Position numbers and translations under genes: made by a program. From Planctomycetaceae bacterium (GTDB lineage Bacteria; Planctomycetota; Planctomycetia; Pirellulales; Pirellulaceae): a stretch of DNA of 64,000 bases. How positions within the stretch are numbered: the first letter of the stretch is position 1; every line of letters starts with the position of its first letter. Location of the stretch: NCBI GenBank assembly GCA_002723275.1, contig PBNZ01000024.1, positions 149,853 to 213,852 on the forward strand, in the 5' to 3' direction. Shown here one piece after another: positions 54,597 through 62,819 of the stretch. Below the pieces are notes generated by a model, which was given only the letters and a program-made list of their open reading frames with translations, was not told where the DNA came from and did no database searches.

Positions 54597-55429
54597 TCAG
54601 CTGAGTGTCCGGAGGTATTTGAGATCGGACTCGGATTGCGACAAAAGTTCGTCGGTCGTGAGGACCCGGAAGCTACTGCTTCCCTTGTACTCGCTGTGCA
54701 ACGATATCACACCGTCGTATTGAATCTCTTGGAGTCGTTTCATGAATCGTGGGAGTTGGCTTGGCCATCGGTGAGCGGTACGTATTGAGTGGTGTAGGTC
54801 CGCTGTCCACGTTCGTCGCGGTCACCTGCGATCCAATGAAAATTTTTTATGCCAACGAGAGAAATCCAAGGGGTAATTAAGTCGAGTCCGATTTCCAAGC
54901 CGTAGGATCCCCCCTCGACCGTCACGTGCATGGGATCCGCGTACGCGCCGATGTCATCCGGCGAAAAGTCTTCCAGCAGCAGGTAGAGTAGGGAACCGCC
55001 ATTGGCCAGAATGTCGCCCGAATGGACGTGCACGCAAGGCAAAATATCGTACTTGCGCGTTAGCTTGATGAGGCGTTCAATTTTCTTTTTCGTGTCACTG
55101 ATCTGGGCCTGAATCTTCCCGAACGGTTCATATCTCCAGTAACCCAATTTGATCTTACGGATGCCGTAGTGGGAGCAAGATGCAATCACGTCTTCGGCGT
55201 GAGGCGAGTCGGTATCCGTAATGGCAGTCGGTGCCATCGGGATCTCCATTTCGTGCCGGTCGGTTGCCATCCGCGCGGCGGAAAGTCCCATTTCGGCTTT
55301 CGCCGGTAAAACATGACCACCTGGCCGAACAGTTAGGTCCAAACCCTCAGAGCCGATCGACTTGCTCCGCTCAAAGGCTTCGCTAACAGTGAGATCCGCG
55401 ACGTTATCGGTAAATAACGTGTATTGCAT
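54597..55429 (-). pseudogene. Sugar phosphate isomerase/epimerase with an internal frameshift
   Basis: Start ATG 55429 follows GGAGG within the end of the transporter gene. The TIM-barrel frame runs through AEDVIASCSHYGIRKIKLGY, VHVHSGDILANGG, IGAYADPMHVTVEGGS and LVGIKNFHWIAGD to PLTDGQANSHDS and stops at 54740. One frame over, the sequence continues without interruption as PRFMKRLQEIQYDGVISLHS and on to TTDELLSQSESDLKYLRTLS, stopping at 54597; together these match the usual C-terminal end of the family. So a one-base loss, near a run of C at about 54755-54761, splits the gene. It could be a real inactivating mutation or a sequencing error. Xylose-isomerase-like TIM barrel; substrate unknown. 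Confidence 0.7.
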
Positions 55430-55434
55430 CGTGG

Positions 55435-56760
55435 TCAACCGCCTCCGGTTGAAATCAGGCCAATCTTTATGAGGATCTGATTGAAGGCCCCCCAAGCACC
55501 CCAGCAAGACAGGCAGAACAGGAAGAGCATTAAGGCGTTCTCAAACACATTGTTTTTGTATTTTTCGCCAATGCATTTTTTGATGGCTGTGATGTACCAC
55601 AGCCCAGCCGCAAGCAGAGGCAAGATGATCACCGTCGCTGCGTTGACGACCACCGTGAGAAAAACGAAACCTGGCATATTGGGCAGGCACCAGACGAGTG
55701 GTGAAAACATCGACCATGCGGCGACGGCAATGTAAATACGCGACTTGGAAAACTGTTTGGACTCGTCGCTGTCGACTGGTTTCGAGTCATTCAGTCGTGA
55801 AATATCTGTCAGCATGTAACCGTAGCCGGTGGCGTTACCAACCATCGTACTAAACAAGGCCGCGAACGCACCGGCATAAAATATCGGCCCCCCTAACGGG
55901 CCTAAGGCTTGTGTCAGCAATTGAGTGAGATCACTTAATTCCTTGATGATGATATTTTCCGGTTTGAGGATCTCAGCACCGACAGTCCAGACCGCCATAT
56001 TCAGAATGACGACGGCCAACGTTCCAAAGGCAAGATCATAAAGTTGCAAACGGCGGTATCGCGGACCTTTCCAGCCTTTTTGCTGGATAAAGTAAGGGTA
56101 GAGCAGATTTGCGATCGAACCGCCAACCGCTCCGATTAACGAGACGACAACCAAAGCAACACCGTAAGGTCCCTTGTCCTCAGGTTGCTGAAATAAAAAG
56201 ACACCCTTAGCGGCCGCAATTGGATTCGGACCCGCCCAGAGAGCCACTCCGATCAACGAAACGCTTAACATCGCCAATAATACCAAGGCGACCTTTTCGA
56301 TTCGTACAAAAGCTCCTTGATAGACAATGATGAATCCAATCACCGCCCACATGACTGCGAAGCCTTCATCCCAATATTGTTCCTGTGGAAACCCGAAAAG
56401 CCCTGCGGTCGTTTGACCCGCCCCCTTCACGGAAAATGCACCATAAAAGTGACTGAAGATCAGAGCCATCAATCCAACAATAATTGGCACGATCGGATGA
56501 ATGCGTTTGAGTCCAGCCAGGACGCTTTCCTGATGTTGGTTGCAAAGCTGGTACTTCGCGATGATCGACACAAAGACGAAGCGAACAAATAATCCGAGTG
56601 CCATCGCCCACATCAAGGCATAGCCGTAAGTTCCACCGGCGACGGCTGAATCGACGAGGTCGCCAGCGCCCAGCCACGTAAGTGCAATCACGATGCCTGG
56701 CCCGATGGAACGAACGTATTGAAAGAAGGTTCGCGGGACTTGGGGGCTTTCGGTAGTCAT
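55435..56760 (-). CDS. Nramp-like divalent-cation-type transporter of unusual type
   Basis: Start ATG 56760; the frame is open to 56901 but that leader is not credible. 441 aa with about eleven membrane helices. It begins GPGIVIALTWLGAGDLVDSA, in the place of the family motif that normally contains DPGN, and lacks the MPH motif of helix 6. It belongs to the Nramp-related (APC-fold) group but the metal-binding residues are not those of Mn/Fe carriers. Its neighbours are sugar enzymes, so an organic substrate is conceivable. The isomerase gene starts 6 bp after this gene's stop, so the two are translationally coupled. Confidence 0.75.
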   Translation of the reverse strand: MTTESPQVPRTFFQYVRSIGPGIVIALTWLGAGDLVDSAVAGGTYGYALMWAMALGLFVRFVFVSIIAKYQLCNQHQESVLAGLKRIHPIVPIIVGLMALIFSHFYGAFSVKGAGQTTAGLFGFPQEQYWDEGFAVMWAVIGFIIVYQGAFVRIEKVALVLLAMLSVSLIGVALWAGPNPIAAAKGVFLFQQPEDKGPYGVALVVVSLIGAVGGSIANLLYPYFIQQKGWKGPRYRRLQLYDLAFGTLAVVILNMAVWTVGAEILKPENIIIKELSDLTQLLTQALGPLGGPIFYAGAFAALFSTMVGNATGYGYMLTDISRLNDSKPVDSDESKQFSKSRIYIAVAAWSMFSPLVWCLPNMPGFVFLTVVVNAATVIILPLLAAGLWYITAIKKCIGEKYKNNVFENALMLFLFCLSCWGAWGAFNQILIKIGLISTGGG

Positions 56761-57178
56761 GAGTCTTTCGTCGCTAAAGTAGGATGGTGCAATGCCGTTC
56801 GCGTTCGATCGGGGACGATGTCGCGAAAATACGATACTTAATTGCCGTTTGCAACCATGTTGAAGCCGGTGAAAGCGGTGCTCACGTAATGCGGTGCTCA
56901 CGTAATGTGGTGTGGTGCTGCGATCGCTTTTGCGAATCTTATCATGGTATGAGTCGCATTTGTGCGCTTGATAAAAAATGGGCGCCAGTGCTTGGGGAGC
57001 AATCTGGCTTCAACTTTAAACGCTCCGAAATCGAAAACTAACGACCGAACCCTAAAAATTTGAAAGGCCAGCTTTCGAGAGACGGGAAGTCGAGGTTGAT
57101 GCAGAGTTGGATGTGACTTGGAGGGATCGTGGGATGATCGCAAACTTCATGGCGCAAAAGCTCATGCGGAGGATCAGA
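56761..57178. other. Intergenic region with a short tandem duplication
   Basis: About 418 bp between the transporter and the DUF1501 gene on the same strand. It contains the tandem 16-bp repeat at 56875-56906 and no gene-like frame. Confidence 0.45.
56875..56906. repeat. Tandem 16-bp duplication
   Basis: GCGGTGCTCACGTAAT occurs twice in direct succession (56875-56890 and 56891-56906), followed by a GTGGTGTGGTG run. Only two copies, so it is best read as a recent slippage or duplication event upstream of the transporter. Confidence 0.7.
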
Positions 57179-58585
57179 CTAGCTTAATAAGGGGGCGACC
57201 ACCTCACCTGCTACGTCCGTCAGGCGAAAATCACGTCCCTGATGTCGATAGGTGAGCTTCTCGTGGTTAATGCCCAGACAATGAAGGGCAGTGGCGTGAA
57301 AGTCATGGACGGAAACGGGCGATTCAACCGCGTGGAATCCAAAATCGTCAGTGCTGCCGTGGACGACACCGCCACGAATGCCACCACCAGCCATCCACAT
57401 CGTAAAACCGTGTGGGTGATGGTCGCGGCCCCATTGTTCGCCGCCACCTTGAGCCACCGGAGTTCTACCGAATTCACCACCCCAAATGACAAGTGTGTCA
57501 TCGAGCATTCCGCGTTGTTTCAAGTCGCGAATCAAAGCGGCGGCACCCTGGTCAATTCCTCGACATCGTTCTTGATGTTCCGCCACAATTGACCCGTGGG
57601 AATCCCAGCCCATGTCGTAGAGCTGAATAAAGCGAACTCCCCGTTCCGCCATGCGTCGAGCCATCAAGCAATTGTTCGCAAAAGACGGTTTTCCGGGCTC
57701 GATCCCATACAGATCGAGCGTCGCTCTGCTTTCGTCGCTGTAGTCCATTAAGGAAGGAATTGCTGTCTGCATGCGGAACGCCGTTTCGTATTGCGCGATA
57801 CGGCCAAGGGTCTCTGGGTCGCGGAATAAATCAAACCGCTGCTTATTCATCCATTGAATCAAATCAATCTGCTGCCGTCGCTCAGCACGCGTGATGTTGT
57901 TTGAGTTCGACAGGAAGAGGACCGGGTCGCCTTGACTTCGAAATCGAACGCCCTGGTGCTCGCTCGGTAGGAATCCGTTCGTCCAATAGCTATCCAACAA
58001 GGGCTGTCTTTTCTGACCCGACGTGAGAACCACATAGGCCGGTAATTCCTCGGTCTCTTTGCCTAAACCGTAACTGAGCCAGGCGCCCATCGTAGGGCGG
58101 CCAACGCGCGGGTCGCCACAGTTGAGTAGACTGACTGCGGGATCGTGATTGAATACTTCGCTGCGCAAAGACTGAATGATCGCAAGCTCATCGACCACCG
58201 TTGCCAAATGGGGCAGAAGTTCTGACACGTAGGCCCCATGTTCTCCATGACGTTGAAAACGAAATGGAGACCCACGTAGCAACGGAGTCTGATCTGTTTT
58301 GATCATCGCGAAATGGATTCCGTCGATCAGCGATTCCGGAACCTGTTCGTCGTTGCGTCGAGTCAGCTCTGGCTTGTAATCAAACGTGTCCACGTGGGAA
58401 GGGCCCCCAGACATGAACAGGTAAATGACTCGTTTGGCGGTTGGCGCGTAGTCGGATCTGGCGGTTGCCGTTGACCCTGACAGCCAGGAAAGAGCTGCCG
58501 CGCCGAGCCCACAGGACTGCCCCAAGAAAGCACGGCGGGAAATCTCCGCCTGGAGTTCGTTGGCTAAATTGCGCGACAGATTCAA
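57179..58585 (-). CDS. Tat-exported DUF1501 protein (second copy)
   Basis: 468 aa. The twin-arginine signal EISRRAFLGQSCGLGAAALSW is followed by the DUF1501 landmarks: FMSGGPSHVDTFDYKP, LYDMGWDSHGSIVAEHQERC, IWGGEFGRTPVAQGG and RDHHPHGFTMWMAGGG. It lies 11 bp downstream of the DUF1549/DUF1553 gene on the same strand, the same pairing as at 12027-15511. Probably a periplasmic partner of that haem-c-type protein; the substrate is unknown. Confidence 0.92.
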   Translation of the reverse strand: MNLSRNLANELQAEISRRAFLGQSCGLGAAALSWLSGSTATARSDYAPTAKRVIYLFMSGGPSHVDTFDYKPELTRRNDEQVPESLIDGIHFAMIKTDQTPLLRGSPFRFQRHGEHGAYVSELLPHLATVVDELAIIQSLRSEVFNHDPAVSLLNCGDPRVGRPTMGAWLSYGLGKETEELPAYVVLTSGQKRQPLLDSYWTNGFLPSEHQGVRFRSQGDPVLFLSNSNNITRAERRQQIDLIQWMNKQRFDLFRDPETLGRIAQYETAFRMQTAIPSLMDYSDESRATLDLYGIEPGKPSFANNCLMARRMAERGVRFIQLYDMGWDSHGSIVAEHQERCRGIDQGAAALIRDLKQRGMLDDTLVIWGGEFGRTPVAQGGGEQWGRDHHPHGFTMWMAGGGIRGGVVHGSTDDFGFHAVESPVSVHDFHATALHCLGINHEKLTYRHQGRDFRLTDVAGEVVAPLLS

Positions 58586-58596
58586 AGTGTTACTTT

Positions 58597-60987
58597 CTAT
58601 TCTTTGGTAATGGTCTCATCGAGATTCAGGAGTATCTGCGCGATTAACATCCAGGCGCGGGATTCTGCTCCGTTCACATTCTCTGTTGGTTGCGTTTGTT
58701 TGGCATCATTGTCGCGAGCTGGCGTATGCTGGAGAAAAAACTTCTCGAAACGATCTGCCTCGGCAGTTGTAGGAGGCCGAGATAACGCGAGCATAAAGGC
58801 GGCGTCGAGCCTCGCCCGAAAAGATTTACCCGCGGCCATGATCCGTTTGGAAAACATTTCGGACAATTCGGCGACGGCCGGATCGTTTAATTGAGTCAGA
58901 GCTTGGAGTGGAGTGTTCGTGCGAGATCGCTGGGTGCAGGATCGCTCGCGGGAGGGTGCGTCGAAAGACGTCATCGCCGGATAAGGAGACATCCGTTGCC
59001 AAAACGTGTAAATGCCTCGGCGATATGCGTTTTTTCCCGAATCGTTCTTCCATTCGCCGGCGGTGGCGTCGCGGTATTCGCCGACTCCCTTGGGTTGATA
59101 AGGAAAGACACTGGGGCCGCCCAGGTGGTTCACCATCAGTCCGCTGATCAACAAACCGCTGTCCCGAATTTGCTCCGCCGCGAGTCGAAAGCGAGGACCG
59201 CGAGCCAAATGGAGATTGTCGGGATCGATTTTGGCCAGGTGATCCGTTTGTTGTGAGGACTGTTGATAGACTGACGAGGTCACGATCAGCCGATGCAGGT
59301 GTTTGATGTCCCATTTCGCCTCGATGAACTCGATGGCCAGCCAGTCGAGTAGCGATGGGTGTGTGGGCAATGCGCCTCGCACCCCAAAGTCGTCGACCGT
59401 GTTCACAATTCCGGCTCCGAAGAAATGCGCCCAAAAGCGATTGACGGCCACGCGTGCTGTCAGCGGATTCGTCCGATCAAACAATGCATGCGCAAAATCG
59501 AGTCGGTTGGGGGCCCCGATCCCTTCAGGATTGCCAACGATTGTCGGGAGGTTTGGATGCACCTGCTCTCCAGGAGCTTCAAAGTTTCCGCGGACGTGAA
59601 TAAAGGTGTCGCGAGGTGTTTCAAGTTCATCCATGACCTGGGCGGTTGGGCATGCCTTTAAAAAGTCATCGCGAGCTTTTTGGGTTGCCTTGAGTTCAGC
59701 GTCGAGTTGCCCAGTCTCTTCAGCATCCTCTGCTGTTTTTCTTCTTTGTAGGTCGGCAACCAATTGATCGAAATTATTTAATGTCTGCCGTTGTTTGGCG
59801 TTCAGGACCTTGATCCGGGGACCGTGAACCTCAAAGGTCGTTCCATAGTGGGGGACATTATTGAAGATGGCGAAAAGTTCATAGTACTCGCGAGTCGTTA
59901 GCGGATCGTACTTGTGGTCGTGGCATTCGGCGCAACCGACCGTGATACCGAGCCAGACGCGACCGGTTGTATCCATCCGGTCAACAATGCCCTTGATGCG
60001 ATACTCTTCTTTTCGAGGATTGTTACCGAGGGCCTGCATCGAATTGCGGTGAAAGCCGGTGGCGATTAAGCGTGAAGTCGTTGGGTTCTCTAAGATTTCA
60101 TATTCATTTGACGGCGGCACCGAGGCTTCGCCTTGTTGCCGATTGATCAGGTCCCCCGCAATCTGATCGATGGAAAAACGATCAAAGCTCATGTTCGAGT
60201 TAAATGCGTTGATCACCCAGTCGCGATAGAGCCACATGGTTCGAGGCATGTCGGCAGCGTGGCCGGTTGTATCGGCATAACGGGCAGCATCTAGCCATTC
60301 TTGTGCCATTCGTTCGCCGTATTGAGGCGAGGCCAAATAACGTTCGACGAGTTTGCGATAAGCGTCGGGCCGAGAGTCTTGGACAAATTGCGAAACTTCT
60401 GAAGGGCTGGGAGGCAGTCCGCGAAGATCAAATGAGAGTCTTCGAATTAAAGTGCGTCGATCAGACTGTGGGGATGGGGGAAGTTCACCCGCCTCGAGTT
60501 TCGCCAACACGAAGTGGTCGATCGGATTGCGCGGCCAATCGCGGTCGAGAACCTTCGGTAAAGATGAGCGAAGCGGTGGCTGGTAGGCCCAATGAGCTGA
60601 CATCGGGGCACCTTCTTCAATCCATAACCGCAACGTCCGTTGATCTGCAGGTGACAAACGGGGACCATGGTCAGGAGGTGGCATGCGATAATCTGGATCG
60701 CTCGACGTAATGCGCTGATAAAGCTCGCTGTCGTTGGCGTTCGGCCCTGCGACGGCGGCGTCCCCCGAGCTGAGTGTCAGGTCGGTGATGTTTCCTGTAT
60801 CCAGACGCAGATCGCTCACTCGCGTTGCCGCGTCCGCGCCATGACATTCGGTGCAGTGCGTTAACCAGATCGGTCGCACGTCTCGTTGGAAATCAACGGC
60901 CTGTGCTGTTCCGATAATGTCCGTTGTCCCCAACACGATCAAAGTCATGCAGGTCATGAAATTTCCATGAAACGCCGTGCAGTTCAT
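58597..60987 (-). CDS. Cytochrome-type DUF1549/DUF1553 protein (second copy)
   Basis: Start ATG 60987 is supported by GGGTGG; the frame is open to 61056. 796 aa. A signal peptide precedes a haem-c-type motif, HCTECHGAD. The DUF1549 domain has VGCAECHDHKYDPL and DRFSIDQIAGDLI, and the DUF1553 region has NPLTARVAVNRFWAHFFGAG and THPSLLDWLAIEF. A coiled-coil-like segment lies between (LQRRKTAEDAEETGQLDAEL). The two-gene unit with DUF1501 matches the arrangement at 12027. Proposed to take part in periplasmic polymer degradation or electron transfer, without proof. Confidence 0.92.
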   Translation of the reverse strand: MNCTAFHGNFMTCMTLIVLGTTDIIGTAQAVDFQRDVRPIWLTHCTECHGADAATRVSDLRLDTGNITDLTLSSGDAAVAGPNANDSELYQRITSSDPDYRMPPPDHGPRLSPADQRTLRLWIEEGAPMSAHWAYQPPLRSSLPKVLDRDWPRNPIDHFVLAKLEAGELPPSPQSDRRTLIRRLSFDLRGLPPSPSEVSQFVQDSRPDAYRKLVERYLASPQYGERMAQEWLDAARYADTTGHAADMPRTMWLYRDWVINAFNSNMSFDRFSIDQIAGDLINRQQGEASVPPSNEYEILENPTTSRLIATGFHRNSMQALGNNPRKEEYRIKGIVDRMDTTGRVWLGITVGCAECHDHKYDPLTTREYYELFAIFNNVPHYGTTFEVHGPRIKVLNAKQRQTLNNFDQLVADLQRRKTAEDAEETGQLDAELKATQKARDDFLKACPTAQVMDELETPRDTFIHVRGNFEAPGEQVHPNLPTIVGNPEGIGAPNRLDFAHALFDRTNPLTARVAVNRFWAHFFGAGIVNTVDDFGVRGALPTHPSLLDWLAIEFIEAKWDIKHLHRLIVTSSVYQQSSQQTDHLAKIDPDNLHLARGPRFRLAAEQIRDSGLLISGLMVNHLGGPSVFPYQPKGVGEYRDATAGEWKNDSGKNAYRRGIYTFWQRMSPYPAMTSFDAPSRERSCTQRSRTNTPLQALTQLNDPAVAELSEMFSKRIMAAGKSFRARLDAAFMLALSRPPTTAEADRFEKFFLQHTPARDNDAKQTQPTENVNGAESRAWMLIAQILLNLDETITKE

Positions 60988-61949
60988 GCCACCCAGTATA
61001 GTGGTGCGCGACGCTGGCTGCCAATTTCTCCGCGGACAAAGGTTAATGTCCAGCATTTAGCCGAGGATCGTTATTCGTCAGGCTTGTGTGCGATGCGCGT
61101 CGAACGGATGCGGGTAGAATCTCTGCAGCTTTGACTAGACTCGCAATAATGTCGCTCATTAGCAAGGAGACGAATTTTCAATTGGTTGCGTGATTCGAGC
61201 AGAAACAGCGATCCTTTTAACCTTCTTTTAATGATTCTATTGGTGTTGGTTGCAACGACCTAAGCGGGTCTTTCTGCTCCCTGGAATTCTAATCGTCTAG
61301 AGGCCTAGGCTCTGCGGCTTGAAGTGAGGCGATCGGTATGGCCTTTCCAGAATTTCCGTGATTGCATCCCAGGAGAAATGACCTTGGCCGTTCGTTGGTA
61401 CGTCCAGTTGATCGATTTATCAAAAATACAGAATGCAACGCGAATCACAACGGGACGTCTGAAAAGACATCGCTCGGAAATGCCTGCTGCGTTGGGGCAG
61501 TCGAAGATGTACCGGAGCAAAATTGAAAGTGGTAATCCGGTTGTCGTGGTCCCGGTCGCGAATGCAAAGTCGAGCGCGTGATCGCCTTTCTGAGCGCTGA
61601 TAAAAATCAATGGCTATGTTGGCAGCTTGTCTAACTGCATGAACGCGTTTCGCCGGCGGTGTCTCCTTTTTTTCGAGCATCTTCGTTTGAAATTTTACTT
61701 TTGGTTTAAAACGTTTTACAGCCGACCAAATTTGCGATCTGAAAAGTCTGCTGTGATCAATGACGCGTTCACTTCAGTAGGAGAGTGTTGCGATACGTAA
61801 TCGATCTACTTTTCGCAACATTGACGGTGTAAATATTCGTGAACCGTACCCATGAAAAAATTCAATTCCCGGTTTGCAGTCTGCCTTGTACCGATTATTC
61901 TGGATGCTCTGGGAAATCAAACTTTGATTCGCACCGTAGGAGAACGCTA
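60988..61949. other. Long divergent intergenic region (about 960 bp)
   Basis: This gap separates the DUF1549/DUF1553 gene from the PEP-CTERM gene. Open frames near 61305-61610 have no domain and overlap one another. No tRNA, repeat or riboswitch was recognised. The right end holds the AGGAGA ribosome-binding site of the gene at 61950. Confidence 0.5.
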
Positions 61950-62639
61950 ATGAATTTTACGAGTTTTAAACTTCCACTTTGTCTGATGTTCGCGCTGTGT
62001 CTGAGCGCGAAATCGGTTGCGGCTCCCATTGCCGTGACGGGAGGTGATACGTTCGTTCAAATTGACGTGAACGTAATGCGCTCCATTGGTCTTTCCATCG
62101 ATTCAGTTTCTGGAGCAGACCTTCTAACGATGCCGGGTTTCATCGCATTTGGTATGAATTCTCAGGCAGCCGATCCAGCCACGACTTTCGTCTTTGACAG
62201 TGAGAATTTTTCGCCCGTTTCTGGCGCAATTCAACACACTGGGTCAATTACCTTTGGCGGCACTCCCATCGGAGTTGTTACTCTCGGTGATTTTGAATTC
62301 TCTGACTACAATAGTGACCCTGCTGGCGCTAGTAGACTAGTTCTTCGCAATACGCTTTTTGAAGACGAAGTAAACAACTTTCCGATTTTCGATCTTGCAC
62401 CTGTTGGTGGTGGCCCGTCTGAAACGTCGCTTTCGTATGACGATGACTCTTTGAGTACTGACGGTCCAATTCTTGTTTCACCTGAGCTTGCAGCCTTTCT
62501 TGGCCAGCCCGCATTAGCGGGAGCCGTTGCCGGTTCAGCGAAAATTTCGGCACAAGCTGTAATTGTTCCAGAACCAAGTAGTTTGGCCTTGGCCTTACTC
62601 GCTTTTGTAGGGGTCAGTGTGATTATTGCTCGTCAATAA
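61950..62639 (+). CDS. Small PEP-CTERM secreted protein
   Basis: Start ATG 61950 is fixed by AGGAGA at 61938-61943; the frame is open to 61839 but that leader is not credible. 229 aa. A signal peptide (LCLMFALCLSAKSVAA) precedes a beta-rich body (TFVFDSENFSPVSGAIQHTG, GVVTLGDFEFSDYNSDPAG) typical of small extracellular planctomycete proteins, and a PEP-CTERM tail: VPEPSSLALALLAFVGVSV and a short basic end (ARQ). Function unknown. Confidence 0.85.
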   Translation: MNFTSFKLPLCLMFALCLSAKSVAAPIAVTGGDTFVQIDVNVMRSIGLSIDSVSGADLLTMPGFIAFGMNSQAADPATTFVFDSENFSPVSGAIQHTGSITFGGTPIGVVTLGDFEFSDYNSDPAGASRLVLRNTLFEDEVNNFPIFDLAPVGGGPSETSLSYDDDSLSTDGPILVSPELAAFLGQPALAGAVAGSAKISAQAVIVPEPSSLALALLAFVGVSVIIARQ

Positions 62640-62706
62640 TTAAATAAGTTAAGCAACTATCATGGATGGCGCAGAAGGGGTTTTGCATTAGTTGCGCACG
62701 AGATTC

Positions 62707-62740
62707 GCCGCGGTCAGATTCTGACCGCGGCGTTTTTTTT
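62707..62740 (+). terminator. Strong intrinsic terminator
   Basis: GCCGCGGTCAG and CTGACCGCGGC form 11 perfect pairs with loop ATT, followed by a run of eight T (62733-62740). It ends the PEP-CTERM gene. Confidence 0.92.
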
Positions 62741-62819
62741 GGGGTTATTACCGTTTATCAAGTTAACCGCCAAATTTTTAATTGGATCTTCAACATAGGA
62801 AGATCGTCCAAACCGTCCG

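Noticed and set aside
61305-61610. Frames on both strands in the gap before the PEP-CTERM gene
   Set aside because: They overlap each other, lack features of secreted or cytoplasmic proteins, and have no ribosome-binding site.
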